From Candidatus Poribacteria bacterium (GTDB lineage Bacteria; Poribacteria; WGA-4E; GCA-2687025), in contig VGLH01000015.1 in the NCBI GenBank assembly GCA_016866785.1, positions 1 through 43,331 of the forward strand: DNA of 43,331 bases. Direction: 5' to 3'. A program made the translations under genes and the position numbers. Shown here piece after piece: positions 8,042-16,791 of this stretch; the first letter of the stretch is position 1, and every line of letters begins with the position of its first letter. The notes below the pieces were generated by a model. The model saw nothing but the letters and a program-made list of their open reading frames with translations, did no database searches and was not told where the DNA came from.

Positions 8042-9127
8042 TCAGCCGTAGGTCACGTCGCGTACCGTGGACTCGTCGAGCCGACGGATCAAGACGACGA
8101 GCAGCGCCACGAGCTGGTCGAAGTCGTCTCGATGGATCATGCTCGTGTGGCTGTGGATGTGGCGCGACGGCACGCAGAGCGTCACCGTGGGAACGCCGTC
8201 GCGGTGGACGTGGATCGCCCCGCCGTCGGTTCCGCCCATCACCATGTCGAGCTGGAGGGGGATGTCCTCCGCCTGCGCTGTGTCGATCACGAAATCACGC
8301 AGGCGCAGATGCGGGATGAGCGAGTTGTCGTAGCAGATGAGCGCGGGTCCGCCGCCCAGCTTCTCCGTCGCCTGGTGCTTCTCGATGCCGGGCACGTCGC
8401 CGGCGATGCCCACATCCAGCGAGAACGCGATGTCGGGGTTGGCGATCCACGAGCTCGTCCGCGCCCCTCGCAGACCGACCTCCTCCTGGACGGTTCCGAC
8501 GCCGTAGACGGTGTTCGGGTGATCGACGCCGTTCAACGCGCGCACCGTCTCGATGACGGTCGCGACGGCAGCGCGGTTGTCGAACGCCTTGCCGAGGTAG
8601 ACCTTGCCGCCGTTCATCGGGACGAACTCGCTGAGCGGCACGATGGGGTCGCCGATCCGAACGCCCATCTGCTCGCGCACCGTCGCGCCGTCGGTCACGC
8701 CGAGATCGATGTACATGTCCTTCATCTCGACGACCTTGTTCCGTTCGTCGGGAGGCAGGACGTGAGGCGGCTTCGACCCGATGACTCCGAGGAACTCGCC
8801 CTTCGACGTGTAGACGATCACCCGCTGCGCGAGCATCACCTGCGTCCACCAGCCGCCCAACGGCGAGAACCGGATGTATCCCTCGTCGGTGATGTGCCGG
8901 ACGACCCAGCCGACCTCGTCCATGTGTCCCGCGAGCATGATCGACGGCGACGCGGCGGATCCGACCTTCTTGCAGGCGACCGAGCCGATGCGGTCCCGCT
9001 CGACGGTTCCGATGCCCTCCAGTGCGCGCAGGAAGATCGCGCGGACTCGATCTTCGTATCCCGGTAAGCCCGGAGCTTCGGTCAGGTCCTTCAGCAGCTT
9101 CGCACGGGCGTCCAGATCGGCAGTCAT
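8042..9127 (-). CDS. M42 family metallo-aminopeptidase (glutamyl aminopeptidase/endoglucanase-M-like)
   Basis: The protein has 361 residues, the normal size for M42. The two-zinc site motifs are in order: AGHMDEVGW (His and following Asp), GKAFDNRAA (bridging Asp), GTVQEEVGLRGA (catalytic Glu-Glu) and a C-terminal PSRHIHSHTSMI (His ligand). These tetrahedral cytosolic enzymes trim N-terminal residues from peptides. The ATG at 9127 is only 9 bp from the thiE/tenI stop, and its ribosome site GAGGA overlaps that TGA stop, so translation is probably coupled to the thi operon. A role in thiamine metabolism is not established for M42; the linkage may only be transcriptional. Confidence 0.92.
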   Translation of the reverse strand: MTADLDARAKLLKDLTEAPGLPGYEDRVRAIFLRALEGIGTVERDRIGSVACKKVGSAASPSIMLAGHMDEVGWVVRHITDEGYIRFSPLGGWWTQVMLAQRVIVYTSKGEFLGVIGSKPPHVLPPDERNKVVEMKDMYIDLGVTDGATVREQMGVRIGDPIVPLSEFVPMNGGKVYLGKAFDNRAAVATVIETVRALNGVDHPNTVYGVGTVQEEVGLRGARTSSWIANPDIAFSLDVGIAGDVPGIEKHQATEKLGGGPALICYDNSLIPHLRLRDFVIDTAQAEDIPLQLDMVMGGTDGGAIHVHRDGVPTVTLCVPSRHIHSHTSMIHRDDFDQLVALLVVLIRRLDESTVRDVTYG

Positions 9128-9136
9128 TTGAGTTCC

Positions 9137-10566
<1,430 letters not shown>

Positions 10567-10776
10567 CTAGATACCTCCCTGCACAGCCCGGATGATCTCG
10601 ACGCAGTCGCCCTCGCGCAGGAGCAGCCCGTGCCACTCGGCTCGACGGACGACGGCTCCGTTGACGGCGACGGCGATGCCGCGTTCCGGCACGCTCTCGA
10701 CGGTTGCCGCCACGAGCGACTCGACGGTCGTTGAGTCCCGGAGCTCCGTGGCGCGACCGTTCACCGTGATGGTCAT
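10567..10776 (-). CDS. thiS: Sulfur carrier protein ThiS with one residue beyond the Gly-Gly tail
   Basis: The protein has 69 residues and the ThiS beta-grasp pattern (MTITVNGRATEL, then GIAVAVNGAVV, LLREGDCVEII, AVQGG). ThiS carries sulfur as a C-terminal thiocarboxylate for thiazole formation; activation by ThiF requires a terminal Gly-Gly. Here the frame reads ...VQGGI-stop, so an isoleucine follows the Gly-Gly. The codons for Gly-Gly (GGA GGT) also form the ribosome site of thiG, with ATC TAG as spacer. The ATG overlaps the thiO stop as ATGA. It is too small and overlapped to be found by length alone, but context and sequence make it firm. No thiF is in the window. Confidence 0.93.
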   Translation of the reverse strand: MTITVNGRATELRDSTTVESLVAATVESVPERGIAVAVNGAVVRRAEWHGLLLREGDCVEIIRAVQGGI

Positions 10777-11912
10777 GCCCTGGCGCTCCTGAACCGGTCG
10801 AGGCGGTACGGTTCGATGACGTCCGACATCTCCCCGGTCAGGATCGCTCGCGATACGTCCTGCGCCGTGACAGGGGCATAGAGGATGCCGTTCCGATAGT
10901 GACCCGTCGCCATGAAGAGCGCGTCGATGTCGGTTGCCCCGAGGATAGGCGCGTTGTCCCGGGAGCTGGGGCGCAGACCCGACCAAGTCTCGACAACCGA
11001 CAGCTCGTGAAGGATGGGCAGCGCCTCCCAGGCGGGGCGCAGCAAGTCGAGCACGCCACCCGCTGTGACGCTCTTGTCGAAGCCCGCCTCCTCGACCGTG
11101 GCGCCGATCAGGATGGTCCCTGCGCTCTTGGGAGCCAGATAGACGAAATGCCGGGCGTTCATCGCCCACAGGACGCGGTCGAGCACAGGCGGGTCCGGCT
11201 GTCGGACGGCGATCACCTGCCCTCGGATCGGACGCACCGGCGGAACGCTGCCTTCCGGCAGTCCGGCGATCCCTGCCGACCACGCCCCAGCCGCCAGCAG
11301 AACCGCATCCGCCAGCTCGAATCCGCCACGGACGACGACGCCCGTTGCCTGGTTCCCTTCGATCACGATCTCGTCGACAGGCGCGTGGGCGCGCACGAAG
11401 CCGCCAGCGCGAGAGAGGGCGACGAGTAGCGCCTCGGCGACTCGGCGGGCGTCGACTTGATGGTCCTGCCGCGAAAGCAGACCCATCGTCACGGCGCGAG
11501 ACAGGTACGGTTCCAGTTCTCGCGCTTCGTCCCCCGTGACGGACTCGACGGGCAGCGAGAGCTGACGCTGATGCTCGTGGAGGAACCGAAGCTGAGACGC
11601 GGCGTCGCGATCCAGCGCGACGAAAAGCGTGCCTTCGTCGCGGTAATCGACCGATATGCCGGAGTCGGATTCGAGTTCGGCGGCGAAGGCGCGCCATCGA
11701 CGCTGGCTCTCGCGCCCGAGCACGGTCAGGTGGTCTTCTTCGGGGCGAAGCTCCATCTGAGCGGCGAGCATGCCGCCCGACGCCCAGGTCGCCTCGCGCA
11801 TGGGCTCCCCGGCGTCATAGACGACGACTTCTGCCCCTGACTTGGCGAGCTGCCACCCGATTCCGACGCCGCACACGCCCGCCCCGACCACGGCGACGCG
11901 GAGTCGCTTCAT
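10773..11912 (-). CDS. thiO: Glycine oxidase ThiO
   Basis: The protein has 379 residues and is a FAD-dependent D-amino-acid-oxidase-family enzyme. The dinucleotide-binding motif VAVVGAGVCGVGIGWQLA is at the N-terminus, followed by ATWASGGMLAAQ, the FAD contact typical of ThiO. The C-terminal LRPSSRDNAPILGAT and ATGHYRNGILYAP match the family. ThiO oxidises glycine to dehydroglycine, the nitrogen source for the thiazole ring. It is the first gene of the thiO-thiS-thiG-thiE/tenI operon and lies 64 bp downstream of the TPP riboswitch. Its ATG at 11912 has only a weak GAGACG upstream, consistent with translational control by the riboswitch. Confidence 0.95.
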   Translation of the reverse strand: MKRLRVAVVGAGVCGVGIGWQLAKSGAEVVVYDAGEPMREATWASGGMLAAQMELRPEEDHLTVLGRESQRRWRAFAAELESDSGISVDYRDEGTLFVALDRDAASQLRFLHEHQRQLSLPVESVTGDEARELEPYLSRAVTMGLLSRQDHQVDARRVAEALLVALSRAGGFVRAHAPVDEIVIEGNQATGVVVRGGFELADAVLLAAGAWSAGIAGLPEGSVPPVRPIRGQVIAVRQPDPPVLDRVLWAMNARHFVYLAPKSAGTILIGATVEEAGFDKSVTAGGVLDLLRPAWEALPILHELSVVETWSGLRPSSRDNAPILGATDIDALFMATGHYRNGILYAPVTAQDVSRAILTGEMSDVIEPYRLDRFRSARA

Positions 11913-11976
11913 GGTCTGCGTCTCGTATCAGATGAAGCGGCGGCAAATCGGCGAACGCACGCCCATCGGCGAGTGT

Positions 11977-12077
11977 CCATGGAAGGTCTCCCTACGCTGG
12001 CATTACCCAGGTCAGGTTCGGAGGGTCTGATCTCAGCCGGACGGCGCGCGTCCGGCACCCCTGTCGTCCTTCCATGG
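11977..12077 (-). ncRNA. TPP riboswitch (THI element) controlling the thi operon
   Basis: Read on the minus strand, the stretch contains the conserved THI elements in order: GGGGTGC, a GC-rich hairpin (CCGGACGCGCGCCGTCCGG), GCTGAGATCAGACCC, then GAACCTGACCTGGGTAATGCC and AGCGTAGGGA. These form the pyrimidine- and pyrophosphate-binding arms of the TPP aptamer. The closing stem P1 can extend to 10 bp (12068-12077 with 11977-11986). The aptamer ends 64 bp before thiO, and no U-rich terminator hairpin was seen between them, so control is more likely by hiding the start region than by termination. Confidence 0.95.
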
Positions 12078-12103
12078 TACGCGACCGGGAGCCCGGGCGT
12101 CAA
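12074..12103 (-). promoter_or_regulatory. Candidate promoter of the thi operon
   Basis: On the minus strand TTGACG (12103-12098), an 18-bp spacer and TACCAT (12079-12074) precede the riboswitch. The predicted start near 12067 would fall inside the outer part of stem P1, so either P1 is shorter in the transcript or the true promoter lies a little upstream. Confidence 0.4.
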
Positions 12104-12120
12104 ACGGCAGAGCGGCGGTG

Positions 12121-12315
12121 CAGGGCTGTTTCATGCGCACACCTTGCCTCGCGCTTCTGCACCACAGGCAACCGGCTGATGCCCGCGCGCTGCGGCATCC
12201 GTCGACGCGCTGACCCTGTATCGCCGTCGCTCCCCCGAGCCCCGCCTTCGCGGGAATGACAGGTAGTGTTGGACCTGCGCAGCAAGCGGCGAGACTCGTT
12301 CATGCAACAGCCCTG
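12121..12315. mobile_element. MITE-like element, copy B
   Basis: CAGGGCTGTTTCATG (12121-12135) and CATGCAACAGCCCTG (12301-12315) are 14-of-15 inverted repeats. The last about 65 bp before the right end (from CGCGGGAATGACAG onward) matches copy A at 4748-4812 with two or three differences, while the left half is unrelated to copy A. It lies between the thi riboswitch and the tlpA-like gene. No clear target duplication was seen. Short minus-strand frames beginning MNESRRLLRRSNTTCHS are shared by both copies but are most likely by-products of the conserved end. Confidence 0.7.
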
Positions 12316-12333
12316 GGTCAGCGCTCTGTCGCC

Positions 12334-12363
12334 TTGACATTCGCGCTGGCGATATCGTAGACA
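12334..12363 (+). promoter_or_regulatory. Promoter of the thioredoxin-like gene
   Basis: TTGACA (12334-12339), an 18-bp spacer and TAGACA (12358-12363) lie about 40 bp upstream of the ATG at 12403 and immediately after repeat copy B. Confidence 0.5.
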
Positions 12364-12402
12364 ACACGACACGCCCGCGACAGTCCCGCCGAGGAGGTGG
12401 TC

Positions 12403-13212
12403 ATGCCCCGTCTCAAGAGCTTCATCGCCGCGACGATCTTTCTCGCCGCCACGGTCGCCGCCTCGGCGCAGCTCATGGAAGTGTCGGAGCTGCTCGACAT
12501 CCCCGCGCTCGGCAAAGGCTCCTCCACCATCGAGCTCGAGACGAAGGCGAACGTCCGCTCCTATGAGGTTCCCGCGAACCCGTCGATGACGATCCTGCCG
12601 GAGACGATCACCGTCTGGGTCAACAACGCGCCGCTGACCCGCGACAAGGACTATGTGGCGGTCACTGGCGAGAACGCGGTCTACGTACAGCTCACGGAGC
12701 CTCGGCGGAGCCAGCGCGACAAGTTGCGCGTCGGGTTCGACTTCCGCCGGGCGAACCTGACCAACGGCAAGCCCTTCTCGATGGACGACCTCTACGGACA
12801 CGTCCTCGTCGTCGATCTGTGGGCGACGTGGTGCGGGCCCTGCGTCAAGGAGATACCCGACTTCATCGAGTTCCAGAAGAAGCACAAGGACGAGAAGTTC
12901 AGCTACGTAGGCATCTCGGTGGACGATCCCGCCGACCTCGCAGAAGTGGAGAGCTTCATCAGCGGTAAGCAGGTCAACTACCCGATGATCCTCGGCGACC
13001 GGACGCTGGTGAACGAGTTCAAACCGATCATGATGGGCAAGTCGCTGTCCGGCATTCCCACGAAGTTCGTCGTGAACCGACAGGGCAAGGTCGCGTTCTG
13101 GATGGTCGGTTCGCCCAAGGGAACCCCGATCGAGCCGGAGATCGAGCGCCGCCTGCTGAGGCTCATCGCTGAGCCGGTTCCGGAGAAACCCAAGGCGGTT
13201 TCAGCGAACTGA
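12403..13212 (+). CDS. Secreted TlpA-like thioredoxin-fold disulfide reductase
   Basis: The protein has 269 residues from ATG 12403, preceded by GAGGAGG at 5-nt spacing (the GTG at 12397 lies inside that ribosome site). A signal peptide occupies about residues 1-23 (ending ASAQ). A beta-rich N-terminal region (about 25-108) of unknown role is followed by a TlpA/ResA-type thioredoxin domain: LVVDLWATWCGPCVKEIPDF with the redox pair C144/C147, VGISVDDP, and the cis-proline segment SGIPTKFVVNRQG. Such proteins reduce periplasmic disulfides, often for cytochrome c maturation. No cytochrome biogenesis genes are adjacent, so the partner is unknown. Confidence 0.9.
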   Translation: MPRLKSFIAATIFLAATVAASAQLMEVSELLDIPALGKGSSTIELETKANVRSYEVPANPSMTILPETITVWVNNAPLTRDKDYVAVTGENAVYVQLTEPRRSQRDKLRVGFDFRRANLTNGKPFSMDDLYGHVLVVDLWATWCGPCVKEIPDFIEFQKKHKDEKFSYVGISVDDPADLAEVESFISGKQVNYPMILGDRTLVNEFKPIMMGKSLSGIPTKFVVNRQGKVAFWMVGSPKGTPIEPEIERRLLRLIAEPVPEKPKAVSAN

Positions 13213-13251
13213 TATGCGCGCTGCTCGATTTCTGAGCACTCCATCCCGATT

Positions 13252-13274
13252 GCCTGCGAGGTTCTTGCGCAGGC
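13252..13274 (+). terminator. Hairpin downstream of the thioredoxin-like gene
   Basis: GCCTGCG (13252-13258) and CGCAGGC (13268-13274) form a 7-bp stem with a 9-nt loop, 40 bp after the stop. No U-run follows, so this is only a possible terminator. Confidence 0.3.
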
Positions 13275-13321
13275 ATCGCCGCACAGTCCGCATGAACACG
13301 CCCTTTCGCGCGTCCCGGAGG

Positions 13322-13337
13322 TGGCACGAGTCTTGCT
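13322..13337 (+). promoter_or_regulatory. rpoN site: Sigma-54 (RpoN) promoter, consensus-quality
   Basis: TGGCAC-GAGTC-TTGCT matches the -24/-12 consensus TGGCAC-N5-TTGCW exactly, with the GG and GC doublets 12 bp apart. The transcription start is predicted near 13348. It points at the small gene starting at 13385. No enhancer-binding activator gene lies in the window. Confidence 0.75.
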
Positions 13338-13384
13338 TCATCCTCGCCGACAGTGCCACACGACGTGCGATGAGGAGACGTGAC

Positions 13385-13600
13385 GTGCCACGATTTCGAT
13401 GCGTGTTCCCAACCCAGACGGCAGCAGGCGCCAAGGACGCTGGCACCAGAGGGCGAACGGCACGCGGTATGCATCTCGCCTACGAGTTCGATGCCCCCGA
13501 CCTGACAACGCTTAAGGCATGGCTCCAGCAGCGGAACCTTCCTGTCCCGGATATCGCCGAAGTGTCGAACGACACGGCTCCGGCGTCGTCCGCCGACTGA
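13385..13600 (+). CDS. Small protein (71 aa) behind a sigma-54 promoter, function unknown
   Basis: I do not recognise this family. GTG 13385 is preceded by GAGGAG at 7-nt spacing and lies 37 nt downstream of the predicted sigma-54 start. An in-frame ATG at 13370 lacks a ribosome site, and longer in-frame extensions would start upstream of the promoter. The N-terminal part is Arg/Ala/Gly-rich. The C-terminal part (HLAYEFDAPDLTTLKAWLQQ, then RNLPVPDIAEV) looks like an amphipathic helix with a hydrophobic strand and is the most gene-like portion. No signal peptide or membrane segment is seen. It converges with the glucuronokinase-like gene, the two stops being 1 bp apart. Confidence 0.5.
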   Translation: MPRFRCVFPTQTAAGAKDAGTRGRTARGMHLAYEFDAPDLTTLKAWLQQRNLPVPDIAEVSNDTAPASSAD

Positions 13601-13601
13601 T

Positions 13602-14633
13602 TCACCCGTCCGTCTGATCGTCGACTTCGAGCGGCGTGAACGCGTACCCGCGTCTCATGTAGGCGTCTTCGAGCGCGGACAGGTGCGCGGCGTCGCGGTA
13701 GATGCCGACGACCGCCCCGCCGGAGCCGCTGAACTTCGTCGGGCTCCCCAGGTTCCTGCCGATCTCGATCATCTCCAGATTCGCGGCTCCGAGCGCGGCG
13801 TCGCCGTAGATTCGGCGTCTCAGGTCGAAGTTGCGGCTGAAGAGCGATCCGAGCGTCTCGGAGTCGCGCGCGAGGATGGCGCTCTTCGCCTCGACGGCGT
13901 ACTGCGCGAACTGGCGCATCGCCGCCCGGACCTCTGGATCGCCGTCGTCGAACCGATACCGGATGCTGCTGTGCACCTTGCCGGACTCCGTTCCGCGCGG
14001 CATGTACGCGAGGAACAGAGGCGGCAGCAGCGCTGAATCGAGCGGCGTGTAGTCGCCGTAGCCCTGGGCGCGCATGCGCTCTTCGGCGAAGTCCATGAAG
14101 ACGGTTCCGCCGTAGACCTGCACGACGCGGTCCTGGAGACCAGCGGCGATTCCCAGCTCGTCCACCTCGACGCTGAGGATCAGGCTCGGGAGCTCCGCCT
14201 TGGGGATGTCGATACCCTCGCGGATGCCGAAGAACGCCATCAGCGCGCGGATGGTCGCCGTGATGATGGCGCTGGAGCCGCCCAGACCGATCTGCCGAGG
14301 AATCGTGGTGTCGTAGGAGATCGTGAAGTTGCGGTCGTCCAGCGGGATGCCGCGCTGCTCACAGAAGCTCTGGAACCGGCAACACGCCGCGAAGAGCAGT
14401 CTGAGCCCGCCGTAGTAACCTTCGATGCGCATCTGGTCGGCGAGGTCCGTCAGGCTCAGGAAGGCGGTCGAATCGTGCGTCGCGTGCGGCACGAGCTGGA
14501 GCTCCGGGCTCTCCCAGAGCGTCACGTCGGCGGCGAAGTTGCGGATCGCTGACGCAATCGTCTTGCCGAAGAACCCGTCCGATGGGTTCCCCACCAGCCC
14601 AACCCGCGCGTAGGCGCGCTGACGGATGATCAC
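13602..14633 (-). CDS. GHMP-family glucuronokinase-like kinase
   Basis: The protein has 343 residues. The N-terminus RAYARVGLVGNPSDGFFGKTI (6-26, with GNPSD) closely recalls plant glucuronokinase, as do EGYYGGLRLL (71-80) and FTISYDTTIPRQIGLGGSSAI (103-123), the last containing the GHMP ATP-binding loop. The third GHMP motif is SGSGGAVVGIY near 303-312. Glucuronokinase makes glucuronate 1-phosphate from glucuronate and ATP, the step after inositol oxygenase in plants. The start is GTG 14633, overlapping the upstream kinase stop as GTGA. The substrate call rests on remembered similarity to the plant enzyme plus the presence of MIOX 6 kb away; another sugar-kinase activity is possible. Confidence 0.8.
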   Translation of the reverse strand: MIIRQRAYARVGLVGNPSDGFFGKTIASAIRNFAADVTLWESPELQLVPHATHDSTAFLSLTDLADQMRIEGYYGGLRLLFAACCRFQSFCEQRGIPLDDRNFTISYDTTIPRQIGLGGSSAIITATIRALMAFFGIREGIDIPKAELPSLILSVEVDELGIAAGLQDRVVQVYGGTVFMDFAEERMRAQGYGDYTPLDSALLPPLFLAYMPRGTESGKVHSSIRYRFDDGDPEVRAAMRQFAQYAVEAKSAILARDSETLGSLFSRNFDLRRRIYGDAALGAANLEMIEIGRNLGSPTKFSGSGGAVVGIYRDAAHLSALEDAYMRRGYAFTPLEVDDQTDG

Positions 14634-15664
14634 TCGCTTGACTCCGCTGAAAGCCCTCGATCCGACAGCACACGCCGGATCACGTCGATGCCGGTCTCCA
14701 TTTCCTCGCGGGAGATCGGCACGTACTTCTCGAACTCCGCCCAGTCGTGAGCGTCCTGCCGCTCGTCACGGTTCCCACGCAGGATGCTCTGGGCGTACTC
14801 GCCGATCTCGCCGATGCACCACTGATATATGTAGAACGCAAAGACTTCGGCGTCGAGTCGTTTGGGCTCACCAATCTCAGAATAGCCGTCCAGGAACGCC
14901 TCGAACCGGTCTGCGCCTTCGGTGAAGTGGACGATGTCTCGCTCGGCGGGTCCGTGCGCCGCGCCGTCCCAGTCGATCAGCACGAACCCGCCGCGTCCAT
15001 CGCGCAGGACGTTGCCGCACGTCGGGTCGCCGTGCGTGACGAGAGCCGCATGGCTCCTCATCTGCGCGTGCTCCCGAAGCTGGCGCAGGCGATCCAGCGC
15101 TTCCCGGATGCCCTGCCCGTGATCCAGGAACGCTTGTGCGACGCGCTTCTTGTAGTCGCCGGAGACTCGATCTTGGCTCGGAGGATCGGCGAGCAGGCGT
15201 TCGACGACATCGCCATACCGGATCGGGAACGTCTCGACGGGGATCGCCGCGCCGGTTTCGCAGGCGTGGAGTTCGCCGACGATCCGCCCGATGACCTCCA
15301 ACTCCGGGAGCGTCGCCGGGTCGTCGCACAGGTCGCCGCCGTCCACGTAGGGAAAGACGCACGCCGGGAAGCCGTGCAGGTTGAAGACCGTCTCTCCGTT
15401 CGTCGCAGGAAGAGGGGTCAAGGCATGTTGGAATCCCTCAGCGCTTCGCAGCTCGCAGATGAGATCGATGCACCGCCGGAGTGCCGAGGAGTGCTCCGGT
15501 CGGTGCAGCTTGACCCAAACCGGCGCGTCGGGCGGGCACTCGCCGAGGTAGCTGTATCCGGACTCGCCGACCGGTATGAAGGTGAGGGTCGTCAGCCCGA
15601 CTCCGTAGGCATCGCTGAGCCTGCGACACAGATCGTCCTTGTCCAGGTCGTTGTCGACGAACAT
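14630..15664 (-). CDS. APH-fold kinase co-transcribed with the glucuronokinase-like gene
   Basis: The protein has 344 residues. The catalytic loop THGDPTCGNVL (about 210-220) and IDWDGAAHGPAERDIVHF supply the H-x-D-x(4)-N and metal-binding Asp of the aminoglycoside phosphotransferase/choline kinase superfamily. The N-terminal part (TLTFIPVGESGYSYL, PVWVKLHRP) fits the nucleotide-binding lobe. It lies directly upstream of, and overlaps by 4 bp, the glucuronokinase-like gene, implying coupled translation and perhaps action on the same or a related sugar or inositol substrate. The actual substrate is unknown. Start ATG at 15664. Confidence 0.82.
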   Translation of the reverse strand: MFVDNDLDKDDLCRRLSDAYGVGLTTLTFIPVGESGYSYLGECPPDAPVWVKLHRPEHSSALRRCIDLICELRSAEGFQHALTPLPATNGETVFNLHGFPACVFPYVDGGDLCDDPATLPELEVIGRIVGELHACETGAAIPVETFPIRYGDVVERLLADPPSQDRVSGDYKKRVAQAFLDHGQGIREALDRLRQLREHAQMRSHAALVTHGDPTCGNVLRDGRGGFVLIDWDGAAHGPAERDIVHFTEGADRFEAFLDGYSEIGEPKRLDAEVFAFYIYQWCIGEIGEYAQSILRGNRDERQDAHDWAEFEKYVPISREEMETGIDVIRRVLSDRGLSAESSE

Positions 15665-15839
15665 CGGCGCGCCTGCCAGTGAGCGGATCTCGCCCGAAGG
15701 TTATCCCAGCCGTCGTGACGCGGCAACGCCTCAACCAACCGCACGGCTGCTCTGCCTCGGCACCCCGACCTGTACAGCGCCTGTCTCAGGTTCGAGCGGT
15801 CGTCATTGAGAACCGAAGAGCCATCTGTGCGGCGGCGCA

Positions 15840-15870
15840 TTGACAAGGCGGCGCGATATGGCAATAGATA
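15840..15870 (+). promoter_or_regulatory. Candidate promoter of the second LamG gene
   Basis: TTGACA (15840-15845) is followed after 19 bp by TAGATA (15865-15870), about 72 bp upstream of the ATG at 15943. The -35 is perfect but the spacing is long. Confidence 0.35.
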
Positions 15871-15942
15871 GACAGCAGTCGGGATTCGCCCGTGACTTCC
15901 GGCAACACAGCACGCGAACCGCCCGCACACGGAGGAGAGAGG

Positions 15943-16539
15943 ATGCGAAACAAGAGCACGCTCGTAGGAGTCCTGGCAGCGTTCGCGCTGGCGATCATGG
16001 CATCGACATCGCACGCTACGCTCGCCGACGGGCGGATTCTCTACCTGCCGTTCGATGAGGGAGCCGACAACACCGCCGCCGACCTGTCGGGCAACAACGC
16101 CAAAGGCACTATCAACGGCGCCAAGTGGACCGGCGGGGCTTCGTGCGCTGAGATCGGGCTCTACCTCGCCGGCGCGTGGGTGTGGCTTCGCACCGTCGAG
16201 CCGCTGGAGAAGGCGAAGTTCCACCACATCGTCGCTGTCTGCGACCTGAAGAACGGTCTCCACATCTACTACGACGGCAAGCTGGACGATGGAGCCGGTT
16301 CCGCCGGAGCCAAGCCTGCGAAGATCGACCCCGCTCCGGGCGAGAACCTGGGCATCGGACACAACTACAATCTGGCGGGACGCTTCTGGGTTGGCGTCAT
16401 CGACGAAGTCGCCGTCTACAACCGAGCGCTGTCGGAAGCCGAGGTCGCGCAGCTCTACAAGACCCCGCCGATGGCGCAGGGCATCGCGCCCAAGGGCAAG
16501 CTCGCGGCGATCTGGAGCCAGATGAAGGCAAGGCGCTGA
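15943..16539 (+). CDS. Secreted LamG-fold protein, internally shortened
   Basis: The protein has 198 residues from ATG 15943, preceded by a strong GGAGGAGAGAGG. A signal peptide covers about residues 1-27 (ending SHA). The LamG landmarks RILYLPFDEGADNTAADLSG, FHHIVAVCDLKNGLHIYYDG and GVIDEVAVYNRALSEAEV are in order. Compared with the LamG protein at 6389-7162, about 45 residues are missing between the GAKW strand and the segment just before FHHIVAV, where that protein has its WSVAMWIKF strand. The fold may therefore be incomplete. The C-terminus PKGKLAAIWSQMKARR resembles the tail of the other LamG protein. Downstream lies a hairpin and one arm of a direct repeat around the GmrSD-like gene. 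Confidence 0.85.
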   Translation: MRNKSTLVGVLAAFALAIMASTSHATLADGRILYLPFDEGADNTAADLSGNNAKGTINGAKWTGGASCAEIGLYLAGAWVWLRTVEPLEKAKFHHIVAVCDLKNGLHIYYDGKLDDGAGSAGAKPAKIDPAPGENLGIGHNYNLAGRFWVGVIDEVAVYNRALSEAEVAQLYKTPPMAQGIAPKGKLAAIWSQMKARR

Positions 16540-16548
16540 CGCTGCGCT

Positions 16549-16621
16549 GAGCGATCCGAATCGCCGTCGGAGCTGCTGTGCTCCGGCGGAGAATCGTCGT
16601 GCAAGGAGCGTCAAACGTTCG
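16549..16621. repeat. Left copy of imperfect direct repeat flanking the GmrSD-like gene
   Basis: The stretch from GAGCGAT (16549) through AATCGCCGTCGG and TGTGCTCCG to CGTCAAACGT is repeated imperfectly at 18935-18999 (GAGCGAT, AATCGCCGTCGG, TGTGCTCCG, CGTCAATCGT). It contains a 9-bp stem (16564-16572 with 16581-16589, one G-T pair) that could also terminate the LamG transcript. No U-run is seen. Confidence 0.5.
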
Positions 16622-16791
16622 GCAACCTCTATGAGCTCCCGCCGGAGCACATCATCGCCTTCGCCAGAAAACGGGACGGTTGGAGGCTCTACCGTCTTGC
16701 TCGTTTGGAGGGGGCCCCCGCTTCGCCCGAAACTGGTTTCTGACGAGGTTGACGTGTCGGAACTTGGCATCGACGGAGAGACGAACGACCT
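16622..16791. other. Intergenic stretch with a possible coding remnant
   Basis: The frame that is in phase with the LamG stop stays open from 16540 to TGA about 16740 and reads, in part, NLYELPPEHIIAF and DGWRLYRLARLEG, which looks more protein-like than random, but there is no start codon and I do not recognise it. It may be a relic. No promoter was identified for the downstream GmrSD-like gene. Confidence 0.25.

Noticed and set aside
12100-12885. Minus-strand frame beginning within the tlpA-like gene and the short shared MNESRRLLRRSNTTCHS frame of the repeat copies
   Set aside because: The shared peptide only reflects the conserved DNA of the repeat ends; no ribosome site, and phase is lost just outside the conserved part.
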